DNA of 64,000 nucleotides from Roseiarcus sp963772555 (GCA_963772555.1 CAVYXQ010000007.1:62001-126000); one strand, 5' to 3'. Numbered from the stretch's first letter, positions 37,969-47,920 are shown. Translations and numbers: made by a program. The notes: generated from the sequence alone by a model not told the origin.

Positions 37969-39880
37969 TCAGCCGTCAAGCTCGGCGATCCAGACCTGCA
38001 TCGAGCCTGGCTCGCGATTGGCCCACAGATGATAGGGCAGGGCGACGATCGGCGCGTCACGCGCGGCGGGCGGCTCAGGCGAGTAGAGCGCGCCGTCACG
38101 CTCCCCGGGAACGAGACGCCTGGCCCCCGCGCGGAGCGTCATGACGCCCTCGAACAGATGCTCCGCTCCATTCGGCCTCGATCTCCGCCGAACGCGGCAG
38201 CATGAGCGTCTGGACGGCTCCGCCGGGGTTGTCCGCCTCCTCGAAGCAATAGATCAGCGGGCCGCGCCGCAACGCCGTGCGGCCGACGTCCATGTGCACG
38301 TTCGGATGCGCATAGAGCCGCTCGGCCGGCATCGGCAGGTCGAGCGTCACCGCGTCGCCGGCTCGCCAGAGCCGATGGATCGTCGCATAGCCGCGCTCGG
38401 GTGTGAGAGCGACCGGTTCGCCGTTGACCGCCGCGGTCGCGCCCTGGCTCCATCCGGGAATGCGCAGCTTCAGATCGAACGCCATGGGGGTTTCCGGATC
38501 GATTTCGATCCGCACCTTGCCGGACCACGGATAGGCGCTCGTCTCCCGCAAGGCGACCTTGACCCCGCCGATCATGGCCGTCGTTTCGAAGCCGCCGTAG
38601 AGGTGGACGGCGATTCCGTCGTCACGCGTCGACAGCACATAGCCCGCGACCGAGGCGACGAGACGCGAAACGTTCATCGTGCAGCATGGGCATAGGTGCC
38701 AGGCCCAGCGACTGTGCTGGCCGCGGCTCTCGAGCGGGTTCGAATAGAAGTAGTGCGTCCCTTCGTGCGAGAGACCGGTCAGCGCGCCGTTGAATAGGGC
38801 GAGCTCCATGACATCGGCGTAGCGGCCGTCGAGATCGAGATGCAGCATGCGATGCGCCCAGAAGACGAGCGCCACCGACGCGCAGGTCTCGGCGTAGGCC
38901 GAGCCGTTCGGCAGGTCGTAGGGTTCGGTGAAGCCCTCGTTCGTCGCCCTCGGCCCGAGGCCGGCCGTGACATACATCTGCGCGGTCGTGACGTCGCGCC
39001 ATAGCGCTTCGCAGGCGCGCTTGAGGCCGTCGTCGCCGAGTTCGAGCGCGAGGTCGGCCATTGCCGAGGTCATGTACATGGCGCGCACCGCATGCCCCAC
39101 CATGCGCGTCTGCTCGCGGACGGGAATGTGCGACTGAGTGTATTCGTAGGTCCCCGCCCAGTAGCCCGCCGGGTCGTCGCCACGCGCCAGCGCCTCCTCG
39201 GTGAAGTAATGCGGCTCGCGACCCCGTTCGTCGATGAAATAGGCCGCGAGATCGAGGCGGCGCCGGTCGCCAGTCAGGCGATAGAGCTTGACGAGCGCGA
39301 GTTCGATTTCCTGGTGACCCGGGTAGCCGCGCTTCTGTCCGGGACCGCGCCCGAAGACGCTTGCGATGTGATCGACGTAGCGCTCCATCACGTCGAGCAG
39401 CCTCCTCCGCCCGGTGGCGCGAAAATAGGCGATCGCGCCTTCGAGCAGATGTCCGGCGTTGTAGAGCTCGTGGTTGTCGCGGAGGTTCGTCCAGCGCTTT
39501 TCCGGCTCGCGGCCGTTGTACCAGCAGTTGAGATAGCCGTCGGCCGACTGGGCTCGCGCAAGATCGTCGACGATCGCGTCGATCTTCTTCTCGATGTTGG
39601 GATCGCGCCGGTGGGAAAGCGCGTAGCTCGCCGCCTCGATCCACTTGCCCACGTCCGAATCCCAGAACACCTGCATGGTGAAACCGTGGCTGTTTCTCGG
39701 GATTTTCAGCGGCGGAACGGGCTTCGGCAATTTGAGCGACTCCAGAATGCCGGTCTCCTCGAGTTTCGCATGCTGGCTCAGGATCGTGCGGCCGAGAACG
39801 ACCTCGAGCCGCTCTCGCCAGAAGGCGCTGGTGACGCGAACGTCGGCAAATGGCGTCGGAGAATATGCACGCTCAGTCAT
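37969..39880 (-). pseudogene. GH127-like beta-L-arabinofuranosidase (DUF1680), frameshifted
   Basis: The corrected product is 636 residues, an (alpha/alpha)6-barrel glycosidase of the GH127/DUF1680 kind. Family marks: FADVRVTSAFWRERLEVVLG at the start, SAYAETCASVALVFWAHRM (Glu and Cys zinc ligands) and HLCPCCTMNVSRLVAS (Cys pair including the nucleophile). The frame breaks at 38163-38165; dropping one base gives EHLFEGVMTLRAGARRLVPG and a normal tail ending VWIAELDG. There is no signal peptide, so it acts on imported oligosaccharides, releasing L-arabinofuranose. It lies downstream of lacI and the importer on the minus strand. Confidence 0.85.
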
Positions 39881-39896
39881 GACCGCCTCTCTGGTC

Positions 39897-40964
39897 TCAT
39901 CCGATCTGCTTGGCGCCGCACGAGCCGCGAATGACGAGCGAGCACGGCAGGCGGCGTACGCCGTCGAGCGGACGTCCTGCCATCATCTCGAGCAGCGCGG
40001 CGCCGGCTGCGCGTCCGAGCGCGTCGAGGTTCATGTCGACGCTGGTGAGCGGCGGCCGTGCCGCCTCCGCCATCACCTCCCAGTTGTCGAAGCCGACGAC
40101 GGCGACGTCGGACGGGGCCGCCATTCCCATCTCGCGCAGCGCGTCTATCGCCCCGCGCGCGATCTGATCGTTGCCGCAGAAGAGCCCGTCCGGCCTGTCC
40201 CGGCGACGATCGAAGAGATCCTGAACGGCCTCGCGCCCCCAGGCCTCGGACCAGCGCCCCGCTCGGCAGTCGCCAGGGCGACTCTCCAGGCCCGCCTCGA
40301 GAAGCGCGGCGTGATAGCCTCTTTCTCGCAAACGAACCGCCTCAAACCGTTCCGGGCCGGTGATGTGGGCGATCCGTTTTCGGCCGAGCGCGGCGAGATG
40401 TCTGACCGCGAGCTTGGCGCCCCCCTCGTCGTCGGGCAGGAGGCAAAGCGCGTTCGGGCTCTCCGCCTGTGAGAACACGTAGACCACCGGCAGACCGCGC
40501 ACGGCCGGCTCGATCGGCGGGCGCTTGTCGGCGCGCCGCGCTGTGACGACAAGTCCATCGACGCGCTTGCCGAGCAGCTGATCGATGTGTCGCCGCTCGC
40601 GCAAGGGATCGTCGGTGGCGTTGCACATGAAGACGGCGATCCCCTGATCGAACAGCCGCCGCTCGAGCGCCTCGACGATCGGAAAGGTGAACCGGCCGAA
40701 ACTGTCGTTCGTCAGAATGCCGACGGTCATCGAGCGCGCGCGATGCAGGCTCTGCGCAAGATCGTTCGGCCGGTAGTCGATTTGCTTGGCGACCCGCAGA
40801 ACCTTCGCCCGCGTTTCGGCCCTCAGGCGACCATTGGCGTTGAGCGCCTTGGAGGCGGTGCCGATGGAGACGCCAGCGAGACGGGCGACGTCGCGAATAG
40901 TGCGAGCGCCCGGAGTCAGGCGTTCGTCCGCGGGTTCGTCCTCATCGCGAACAAGATCGCTCAT
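39897..40964 (-). CDS. LacI-family transcriptional regulator
   Basis: 355 residues. The N-terminal helix-turn-helix TIRDVARLAGVSIGTASKAL is followed by the hinge helix region PNDLAQSLHRARSMTVGI and a periplasmic-binding-type sensor (GLVVTARRADKRPPIE, VVGFDNWEVMAEAARPPLTS). Start 40964 overlaps the upstream permease's stop as ATGA. Being the last cistron of the importer run, it would be made only when the operon is on, a feedback design. It probably represses the binding-protein promoter at 44009-44180 and is relieved by arabinose or an arabino-oligosaccharide. Confidence 0.9.
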   Translation of the reverse strand: MSDLVRDEDEPADERLTPGARTIRDVARLAGVSIGTASKALNANGRLRAETRAKVLRVAKQIDYRPNDLAQSLHRARSMTVGILTNDSFGRFTFPIVEALERRLFDQGIAVFMCNATDDPLRERRHIDQLLGKRVDGLVVTARRADKRPPIEPAVRGLPVVYVFSQAESPNALCLLPDDEGGAKLAVRHLAALGRKRIAHITGPERFEAVRLRERGYHAALLEAGLESRPGDCRAGRWSEAWGREAVQDLFDRRRDRPDGLFCGNDQIARGAIDALREMGMAAPSDVAVVGFDNWEVMAEAARPPLTSVDMNLDALGRAAGAALLEMMAGRPLDGVRRLPCSLVIRGSCGAKQIG

Positions 40965-41848
40965 TTGATCGCGCCGGAGAGCAGCCCCGAAATGTAATAG
41001 CGCTGTAGGGCGAGATACACGGCGAGACATGGAATAATCGAGACGATCACGCTCGCCTGCAGCGCGCCCCAATCGACCGCACCGTGATTGCCGCTGCGCA
41101 CGGCGACGAGCAGGATCGGCACGGTGAACGAGGTTTCCCGGTTCATGAAGATGAGCGCGGCAAGAAACTCGTTCCAGGAATTGATGAAGGCGAACAACGC
41201 CACTGTTACCAGGCCGGGAATCGTCAGGGGCAGGAAGACTCGGGTCAGACGCTGCCACGTCGAGCATCCGTCGATCACTGCGGCCTCCTCGATCTCGCGC
41301 GGAACGGCTTCGAAACTGGCGCGCATCAGGAAGATCGAGAATGGCAATTGCAGGATGGTGTGCACGATCGCCAGGCCCAGATGGGAATTGACAAGGCCGA
41401 TCTTGGCGAAATCGAGATAGAGCGGGGTCAAGATCGCCTGATAGGGAATCATGATCGGCGCGAGAAGGACGAGAAAGGCGACCTCCCTTCCGCGGATCGC
41501 GAAGCGCGCGAGCCCGTAGCCCGCCGGCGCCGCGATCATGAGACACGCTGCAATGGTTATCGTCGCCACCAGCGCTGAGTTGCCGATATAGGTCGCGAGC
41601 CCGGCCTGGTAGTGAATGACCTTGGCGTAGTTCTCGAAACTCAACGCGCGCGGCAGAAAGTGCGGTGGAACGGCCGACGCGTCGGCCGCCGTCTTGATCG
41701 AGGCCAGAAAGGATAGAACGATCGGCGCGCCCATGACCGTGATCGCGACAACCGAAATCGCGCCGACCAGATAGGCTGCGCGCGCATGCGGGCGCGGGCG
41801 TCGGGCGACCGCTGCGGGCGCGTCGGGGATGATCGCGGCCGTGGTCAT
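40961..41848 (-). CDS. CUT1 sugar ABC transporter permease (MalG type), importer A
   Basis: 295 residues from ATG 41848, overlapping the previous stop by ATGA. Six hydrophobic segments, EAA loop VPREIEEAAVIDGCSTWQRL and FINSWNEFLAALIF mark the second CUT1 permease. It is coupled to both neighbours by four-base overlaps, and its operon has no ATPase of its own. Confidence 0.9.
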   Translation of the reverse strand: MTTAAIIPDAPAAVARRPRPHARAAYLVGAISVVAITVMGAPIVLSFLASIKTAADASAVPPHFLPRALSFENYAKVIHYQAGLATYIGNSALVATITIAACLMIAAPAGYGLARFAIRGREVAFLVLLAPIMIPYQAILTPLYLDFAKIGLVNSHLGLAIVHTILQLPFSIFLMRASFEAVPREIEEAAVIDGCSTWQRLTRVFLPLTIPGLVTVALFAFINSWNEFLAALIFMNRETSFTVPILLVAVRSGNHGAVDWGALQASVIVSIIPCLAVYLALQRYYISGLLSGAIK

Positions 41849-42726
41849 CTCGGCTCGCCCCTTGCAGTCAGCGCGATTTGCAGCGTCGAAAAGAGTAGAA
41901 TGATCAGGGTCAGGACGATCGAGAGCGCAGCGCCATAGCCGAGTTTGAACGACACGAAGGAGTTTTGATAGATCCAGTAGACGGCGGTGAAGGTCTCCCC
42001 GCGCGGCCCGCCGGACGTCATGATGTAGAACTGATCGAAGGCCAGCATCGAGCCGATGGCGCTGACGAGCGTGGCCAAGAGGATGATGCGACGGCTCAAA
42101 GGCGCGACGATGCGAAAGACGCGTGTCCAGTACCCGGCCCCATCGACAACGGCGGCCTCCATGATCTCCCGATCGATCGACTGGATGGCGGCGATGAACA
42201 GCACCATGCCGAAGCCGACCACCTTCCAGGTGATGGAGATCACGACCGCCCAAAAGGCGAGATCGGCGCTGACGAACCAGACGATCGGCTGGGCGATGAC
42301 GTGCAAGTCGACCAACAGCCGGTTGAGCAGGCCGACCTGTTCGTCGAACAGCCAGAACCAAAGAAGGCTCGAGCTGCTGAGCCCGATGACGACGGGGAGG
42401 AAGACGATCGTGCGGGTCAGACGTTTCAGCGGCGTGTTGTCCGCCGTCAGGAGGGCCAGCGCGAAGCCGAGGATCATCAGGATCGGGGTCAGCACGACCG
42501 TATATTTGACGGTGAACAGGAACGCGCGCCAAAAGCCGGCATCGTTCCAGATCTTGATGTAGTTGCCCAGACCGATGAACTTGCTCCCGCCGAGCAGCGA
42601 GCGGTCGGTCATCGACATCGCGACCAGCTGACCCAGGGGGATCAGCACGAAGACGCCGACGAAAAGCAGGGCGGGCGCCACGTAGAGCCAGCCCTGCCAT
42701 TGGCCGGAGGGTTGCGACCGTTTCAT
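41845..42726 (-). CDS. CUT1 sugar ABC transporter permease (MalF type), importer A
   Basis: 293 residues with six membrane segments starting WLYVAPALLFVGVFVLIPLG and the EAA loop DREIMEAAVVDGAGYWTRVF. It follows the binding-protein gene by 34 bases and overlaps the next permease. It forms the membrane channel with that partner. Confidence 0.9.
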   Translation of the reverse strand: MKRSQPSGQWQGWLYVAPALLFVGVFVLIPLGQLVAMSMTDRSLLGGSKFIGLGNYIKIWNDAGFWRAFLFTVKYTVVLTPILMILGFALALLTADNTPLKRLTRTIVFLPVVIGLSSSSLLWFWLFDEQVGLLNRLLVDLHVIAQPIVWFVSADLAFWAVVISITWKVVGFGMVLFIAAIQSIDREIMEAAVVDGAGYWTRVFRIVAPLSRRIILLATLVSAIGSMLAFDQFYIMTSGGPRGETFTAVYWIYQNSFVSFKLGYGAALSIVLTLIILLFSTLQIALTARGEPR

Positions 42727-42760
42727 GCGGATAGGGAGTGCGGGAAGGCGGCGATCGGCC

Positions 42761-44008
42761 TCACTCGCTGGCGATCGCTTTCATCTTCTCTCGCGCTTCC
42801 CTGATCGCCCCGTCGACGTCGCCGTCGAAGATCGCGCGCTGCAGCATGTTGATCCAGGGGCTCGAGTCCGAATTGACCATGTCGGCGAAATGATAGACCC
42901 ATGGCACATACCCGATCGCGAGCGCCTTCGCGGTGATCACGATGCGCGGATCGGCGGCGAAATATTTGTTGTTGGCAAGCGAAGGGCGGGATGGCAGGAT
43001 GTTGTTCTTGGCCAAGCCTTCGAGCTGAGCTTCATCGGTAAGCTCCCAGGCGATGAACTGCTTGGCCAGCGGCACGTGCTTGGATCCTTTCGGGATGGCG
43101 ACGACGTCGCCGCCGACAAAGGCGGAGACTTGGCCTTCCTTGACGCCCGGCAGGAAGGTGACGCCGAAATTCATGTTCGGCACGTCGTGCTTCAGGTCGG
43201 AGATCAGAAAGCCGCCGCATCCCTGGATCCCGATCTTGCCCGATTTGAACAGGGCGGTGAAATTCGCGCCGTTGTCGGCTTGCGCGCTCTTCGGGATCAG
43301 GCCCTCGTCCCACATTTCCTTGAACGTCTGGAGCACGTCCTTGACGCCGTCTCCCGTCAGCGCGGGGTCGTTGCCGTTGGCCGGCAGAATCTTGGAGCCC
43401 GCCGCCACCATCATCGGCGAGGTTGTGAAAATGTTGCAGCCGGGGCACGATCCGGAGAAATAGAAGCCGTAGGTGTCGTCGCCCAGCGCGCGGATTTTCT
43501 TCGCGTCGTCGTGGATTTCGCCAATTGTGCGCGGCGGCTTGTCGGGATCGAGGCCCGCCTTCTTGAACAGATCCTTGTTCCAGATGAGGATTGAAACGTC
43601 CGGGGTGAAGCCTGCGCCGTAGAGCCTGCCCTCGTAGGTGGCGATGTCGACGTAGGCCTTGGCGACCGAGGCGAAATTCGGGTTCGCCTTGAGATCTGCG
43701 GTGAGATCGGTGAGAAAACCCGCCTTCATGAAGTCGGGCATGTAAATGAGATCGAACGAGACGAGGTCGGGAACCTCGCCCGCCTGAACGCCGGTTGCGA
43801 GCTTGGTGACCATCTGGTTATCCGGGATGGTCGTCAGCTCGATCTTATCGCCGTGAGTCGAATTCCAGAGATCGACGAGATGCCCTGCGGCGTTGGTGCC
43901 GCTGGCGCGCACCCACATCGTCATCGTGTCGGCGAAGGCCGTCGTCGCAAAAGCCGACGAGGCGATGATTAGAGCGGCGAGCGCGCCGCACGTCGTCCGT
44001 GTGGTCAT
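42761..44008 (-). CDS. CUT1 sugar ABC transporter substrate-binding protein, importer A
   Basis: 415 residues from ATG 44008, with GGGAGG close upstream. A signal peptide (ALAALIIASSAFATTAFA) precedes a family 1 solute-binding protein: TMTMWVRASGTNAAGHLVDL, PDLVSFDLIYMPDFMKAG and FGVTFLPGVKEGQVSAF. An internal CPGC (in FSGSCPGCNIF) could form a disulfide in the periplasm. Cargo probably an arabinose-containing oligosaccharide, judged by neighbouring glycosidases. Confidence 0.9.
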   Translation of the reverse strand: MTTRTTCGALAALIIASSAFATTAFADTMTMWVRASGTNAAGHLVDLWNSTHGDKIELTTIPDNQMVTKLATGVQAGEVPDLVSFDLIYMPDFMKAGFLTDLTADLKANPNFASVAKAYVDIATYEGRLYGAGFTPDVSILIWNKDLFKKAGLDPDKPPRTIGEIHDDAKKIRALGDDTYGFYFSGSCPGCNIFTTSPMMVAAGSKILPANGNDPALTGDGVKDVLQTFKEMWDEGLIPKSAQADNGANFTALFKSGKIGIQGCGGFLISDLKHDVPNMNFGVTFLPGVKEGQVSAFVGGDVVAIPKGSKHVPLAKQFIAWELTDEAQLEGLAKNNILPSRPSLANNKYFAADPRIVITAKALAIGYVPWVYHFADMVNSDSSPWINMLQRAIFDGDVDGAIREAREKMKAIASE

Positions 44009-44047
44009 GACGTTCCTCCCGGTAAGCGAAGCTGCTTGGCTTCTTGA

Positions 44048-44089
44048 GAAAAGCTGGGCTCTTTTCCGTTTCGGTGAGAAAAGCTTTTC
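44048..44089. promoter_or_regulatory. Paired palindromes, candidate LacI operators
   Basis: A perfect 12-base palindrome GAAAAGCTTTTC at 44078-44089, and a split copy of the same arms, GAAAAG (44048-44053) and CTTTTC (44061-44066). They lie 40-81 bases upstream of the importer A binding-protein start. The centre is GC, not the more usual CG of LacI operators. Confidence 0.4.
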
Positions 44090-44180
44090 CCAATTCTTGT
44101 ACCGCGACCTTTGCGCCGGAGCAAGGGTAAGCGCCTGGCCGATCAAACGCGGCTTGTCGTTCGATTGAAGTCGGAACGCC

Positions 44181-46865
44181 TCAGCTCGCGGCAAGCGCCG
44201 CTAGGAGATGCGGCGCAAGCGGGCTCTCCGCCGCTTCGGCAGACGTCAACTCGAAGGTCGCGACGGTTAGCCAGGCCTTGCCGAGAAAACTGCGCTTGGC
44301 GAAGGCGGCGGCGAGATGCAGCCATCCAACCGCCATGCCGCAATCGACCAGCCCGCCGAAGGCTGTCGAAGGAAAGCCCGTCAAGACGGAGTTCGGCAGG
44401 AGGCCGGTCCAGTGTTCGTCGAGCATCGGGCCGTTCGGCAACGACGCCCAGGGCCCGTCTGTCCTGCGCCAGCTGAACGCGCCCATCCACTGTCCGTCCC
44501 ATGGCGTTCCTTCGCGGGCCCGCAACAGCATCGAGGGAAAGTTGTGGCGGTCGGAAAGCGGCAGGTCGCGCTCGGCGTCGACGAGCGCATCGACCGAGTT
44601 GGCGATCAGCAAGACCTTGCGGCCTGACAGCAGCATTTCGCGAACGGGCGTCGTGAGGCGCGTCGCCACGACGACCGCCGCGACATCAGCACTCGCTGCG
44701 CGGGCCGGCCAGCCGATTGCGGTCAGCATGGCCTCAGCCGAACGGTCGATCGGATAAAGTTGCGCCTCCGCGCCGGCGAGCGGCGGGACAATGCAGAATT
44801 CGAGGGTATTCTGCGACAGGAGGCCACTGTCGGCGCTCCAGGCTTCCAGCTCGAGGGCGACGATTGTAATGGCCTCGACGTTGGGCGTGGTCAGGGCGAT
44901 CGTCGTCGGATCGTCGCCAAGGCGCGCCTCCCCTGCTTCATCCCCGAAGCGCCAGATGAGTCTTGCGCCGTCCGGCGGCGCGTCCGCGCCGGCGAGCCGC
45001 ACCGGGACGGCCAGCCTTTCGCAGGACGAAATGGCGGTGCGCGGCGCCCGGGCGATGACGAGCCACGGCTTTTGCAGATTGGCGAGCCGGTCGGCGAAAG
45101 AGCGCGGCCGGTTGAGAACGTCCATCAGGCCATTCGATTCCCACTGCACGTCGTTGAGCTCGGTAATGACGTAGCCTGATATCGGCCGCTCCCAGCGAAG
45201 CGTCTCGATCTGGTATTTGAGCGCCCGATACTGGAGCTCCTGCGCGCCGGCGACGAAGCCGTCGAGATCGCCGAAGATCGGCGCCAGTTGGGCGTCACGA
45301 AAACGCGTCTCGATCCCGTGCGGATAAGCGGCGCCCAAGTTCCAGTCATGGCCGCTCTCGAACCACCACGGCTCATCGCCGTCCTCGTTCAGGATTTCCC
45401 GCGGATGCGGCAAGCCCCAGACGCCGAATTCCGAGCAGACGAGGGGTTCGTCGCCGCGTCTTTCGGCGTCGCCGTGCGGCGACCAGGCCCAGGCTGCGCG
45501 CCGGGCGAAGGCTTGCGCAGTGGCGGCGAAAGCCGTGTTCTGATGGGGAAAGCCGTTGTACCAGTGGAAGTCCTCGATCTCGGTCTTGAGATGATAGTTG
45601 CGCGGGAAGCAGGGGGAGTTGTCAATCAGAAGACTTTCGGGGATCAGCGCCTTTGCCGCATCGAACGTCTCTTTCAGCCAGCGCCGGTCGTCGGGATTGT
45701 CGTCCAGATCGATCCCCCAGCCCTCGTTGAAAAGCGTCCAGACGCAGATCGAGGGATGATGCCCATGGTTTGCGACGGACGTGCGGAACACCTCCCGCAG
45801 CGCGCTACGCGTCGCCGGTGCGAGGAACTCCATGTACGGCATGTCGAGCCAGACGATGAGCCCGAGGCGGTCGGCGAGATCGAAATAGAGCTGGTCGGGA
45901 ATTTTAACATGGCACCGCAGCGTGTTGAGCCCCATGGCCTTGGCCTGGGCGAAGCGCTGCTCGAGAAACTCAGGGCTCGGCGGCCGGCACTCTTCCTCCG
46001 GATGCCAGTCCTGATCGAGGGCGCCGGCCATGAAGAACGGGCTGCCGTTCAGCGCGAGGCGTCCGTCCTTCGCCTCGAATTTCCTGAATCCAATCATGAA
46101 TTCCGCAGCGTCGAGACCGCCCGCCTCGCCGACGAGCTCGACGGTCAGAGCGTAAAGGTTGGGCGCGTCCGGCGACCACGCGTCGGGATTGGCCGATTCG
46201 AGCCCCGCCTCGAATTCAGTCGAGCGCAAATTCATTTCGCGCTGAACCACGGTCTCGCCGGAACGCGACAACGTGAGCCGGACCTTGGCCGCCGCTTGAA
46301 CGGAGAGCGTACCGCGCGCGAGGACTGTCCCCTTCGAAAGGTCGTACGAGCTCCGAATTGCGAGCTCGCGGAAGTGAATCGGATTGCGCGCCTCGAGCCG
46401 CGCCGGCTTCCAGATTCCGCCTTGAACCCCGTACCAGTCTTGCTTTCCGGCAAGCGACTGACTGAACCGGCCGCTCTTGCGGTCGTCGGGCGCGCGCGCG
46501 TCCACGCCGAGCATGAACGACGTCTTGCCGGCGAGCGCATCGGTTAGATCGACCTCGATCGGCGTCCAGCCGTCGCCATGGACCGCGACCGCGACTTCGT
46601 CGACCAGAATCAGGGACTCGTGGAACACCCCCTCCAGAACCAGGACGATACTTTTTCCTGTCCACTCTCGCGGGATTTGAACCCATCGCCGGTGCCGTCC
46701 CGTCCCTTGCGCGTTGCGCAGCCTGGGGAATTGCGCCTGCCAGATGCCGGGAGATCGGATGGTGTGGCCCTCGCCGCCGAGCTGTGCTGTCGGACCCTCG
46801 AATTCGAAGTCCCACAGACCGTCGAGCGACAGCGTCGCCCGCAAGGCGTCAGCATCAGAACGCAT
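44181..46865 (-). CDS. Glycoside hydrolase family 2 protein (beta-galactosidase/beta-mannosidase-like)
   Basis: 894 residues. A jelly-roll sugar-binding domain (LSLDGLWDFEFEG, IPREWTGKSIVLVLEG), an immunoglobulin-like domain and the TIM barrel follow in order. The acid/base is Glu381 in WTLFNEGWGID and the nucleophile Glu479 in CSEFGVWGLP. GALDQDWHPEEECRPPS and GLNTLRCHVKIPDQLYFDLA are family typical. No signal peptide, so it acts inside the cell on imported oligosaccharides. It is divergent from the ArsR-like gene and lies upstream of importer A. The exact sugar (galactose, mannose, glucuronate or arabinopyranose) cannot be told from sequence. Confidence 0.88.
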   Translation of the reverse strand: MRSDADALRATLSLDGLWDFEFEGPTAQLGGEGHTIRSPGIWQAQFPRLRNAQGTGRHRRWVQIPREWTGKSIVLVLEGVFHESLILVDEVAVAVHGDGWTPIEVDLTDALAGKTSFMLGVDARAPDDRKSGRFSQSLAGKQDWYGVQGGIWKPARLEARNPIHFRELAIRSSYDLSKGTVLARGTLSVQAAAKVRLTLSRSGETVVQREMNLRSTEFEAGLESANPDAWSPDAPNLYALTVELVGEAGGLDAAEFMIGFRKFEAKDGRLALNGSPFFMAGALDQDWHPEEECRPPSPEFLEQRFAQAKAMGLNTLRCHVKIPDQLYFDLADRLGLIVWLDMPYMEFLAPATRSALREVFRTSVANHGHHPSICVWTLFNEGWGIDLDDNPDDRRWLKETFDAAKALIPESLLIDNSPCFPRNYHLKTEIEDFHWYNGFPHQNTAFAATAQAFARRAAWAWSPHGDAERRGDEPLVCSEFGVWGLPHPREILNEDGDEPWWFESGHDWNLGAAYPHGIETRFRDAQLAPIFGDLDGFVAGAQELQYRALKYQIETLRWERPISGYVITELNDVQWESNGLMDVLNRPRSFADRLANLQKPWLVIARAPRTAISSCERLAVPVRLAGADAPPDGARLIWRFGDEAGEARLGDDPTTIALTTPNVEAITIVALELEAWSADSGLLSQNTLEFCIVPPLAGAEAQLYPIDRSAEAMLTAIGWPARAASADVAAVVVATRLTTPVREMLLSGRKVLLIANSVDALVDAERDLPLSDRHNFPSMLLRAREGTPWDGQWMGAFSWRRTDGPWASLPNGPMLDEHWTGLLPNSVLTGFPSTAFGGLVDCGMAVGWLHLAAAFAKRSFLGKAWLTVATFELTSAEAAESPLAPHLLAALAAS

Positions 46866-46990
46866 GACAAGCTCCCAAAAACGGTCCCGATCCGGCGCGA
46901 CAGGGCACGCCTCGTTGCGGAATTGGCGAAGCTCAAATATCCGAAAAGCTGATACAAAGGTCGCTCATCCGAGTCGGGGCGGGCCCGAAT

Positions 46991-47920
46991 ATGTCGCGCA
47001 ATTTCCTGGTGATCGATCCCGAGGAGCGGCCGGAGGTTCTTCGCGGCCTCGCTTCTCCAGCGCGCGCGCGGATCCTGCGTTTGTTGCATCGGCGCCCCGG
47101 CGTCAACGTGAACGACATCGTCGCCGCCCTCAAACTTCCCCAGTCGACGGTCTCGTCCAACCTGCAGATTCTGGAGACCGCGGGCCTCATTCGGACGGAG
47201 ACGAAAAAGGGCCGCAGGGGCAATCAGAAGCGCTGCTTTTCGGCCTTCGACGAGGTGCTGGTGATGTTCCGCGACGATGCCGCCGGCATTGACGCCGACG
47301 CGATCGAGGTGGCGATGCCGATCGGCCTCTACACGAGTTGCGAGGTGAGCGCCCCCTGCGGCCTTTGCTCGCCGCAGGGAATCATCGGCTTGCTCGATGT
47401 TCCCGGAACCTTTCTCAATCCGGACCGAATGAATGCCGGGCTCATGTGGTTCACGCGCGGCTTCGTCGAGTACCAATTTCCCAACAATGCGCGGCTCGTC
47501 GGCAAAGCTGTCGTCGCGCTCGAGTTTTCCCTCGAGCTCTCGTCCGAGGTTCCGGGCACTTCGGCCGACTGGCCTTCCGACATCACGATCGCCATCAACG
47601 GAAGGGAGGTCGGAGCCTGGACCAGCCCCGGCGATTTCGGCGATCAGCGGGGCGTTTTCACCCCGGACTGGTGGAAGCTGAAAGGAAGCCAGTATGGCAT
47701 GCTCAAGAGCTGGCGGGTGACGCCGGACGGAGCATTCGTCGACGGCGTGAAAATCTCGTCGCTGACACCCAGGCATCTCGACATTTCCGCCCACCACTCG
47801 ATTCGGCTGCGGATCGAGGTCAAGCCGGACGCGCGCCATCCGGGCGGCGTCAACATTTTCGGCCGCGGGTTCGGCAACTATGATCAGGACATCGTGCTGA
47901 GGCTGACCACCGAGGCCTGA
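46991..47920 (+). CDS. ArsR-type winged-helix regulator with a C-terminal beta-rich sensor domain
   Basis: 309 residues. Residues 15-85 are an ArsR-like winged helix (LRGLASPARARILRLLHRRP, LKLPQSTVSSNLQILETAGL). Residues 105-130 hold three cysteines, C117-x5-C123-x2-C126 (TSCEVSAPCGLC). The remaining 170 residues are a beta-sandwich-like region with DITIAINGREVGAWTSPGDF and RHPGGVNIFGRGFGNYDQDI, which resembles carbohydrate-binding folds more than known ArsR sensors. It diverges from GH2 and probably controls this glycan locus by sensing a sugar. The cysteines may bind zinc. Confidence 0.75.
   Translation: MSRNFLVIDPEERPEVLRGLASPARARILRLLHRRPGVNVNDIVAALKLPQSTVSSNLQILETAGLIRTETKKGRRGNQKRCFSAFDEVLVMFRDDAAGIDADAIEVAMPIGLYTSCEVSAPCGLCSPQGIIGLLDVPGTFLNPDRMNAGLMWFTRGFVEYQFPNNARLVGKAVVALEFSLELSSEVPGTSADWPSDITIAINGREVGAWTSPGDFGDQRGVFTPDWWKLKGSQYGMLKSWRVTPDGAFVDGVKISSLTPRHLDISAHHSIRLRIEVKPDARHPGGVNIFGRGFGNYDQDIVLRLTTEA

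Noticed and set aside
8143..38165. Programmed +1 ribosomal frameshifting as the cause of the breaks
   Set aside because: Sites share no slippery motif or downstream structure and fall in unrelated housekeeping-type enzymes; insertion errors or ordinary mutations explain them better.
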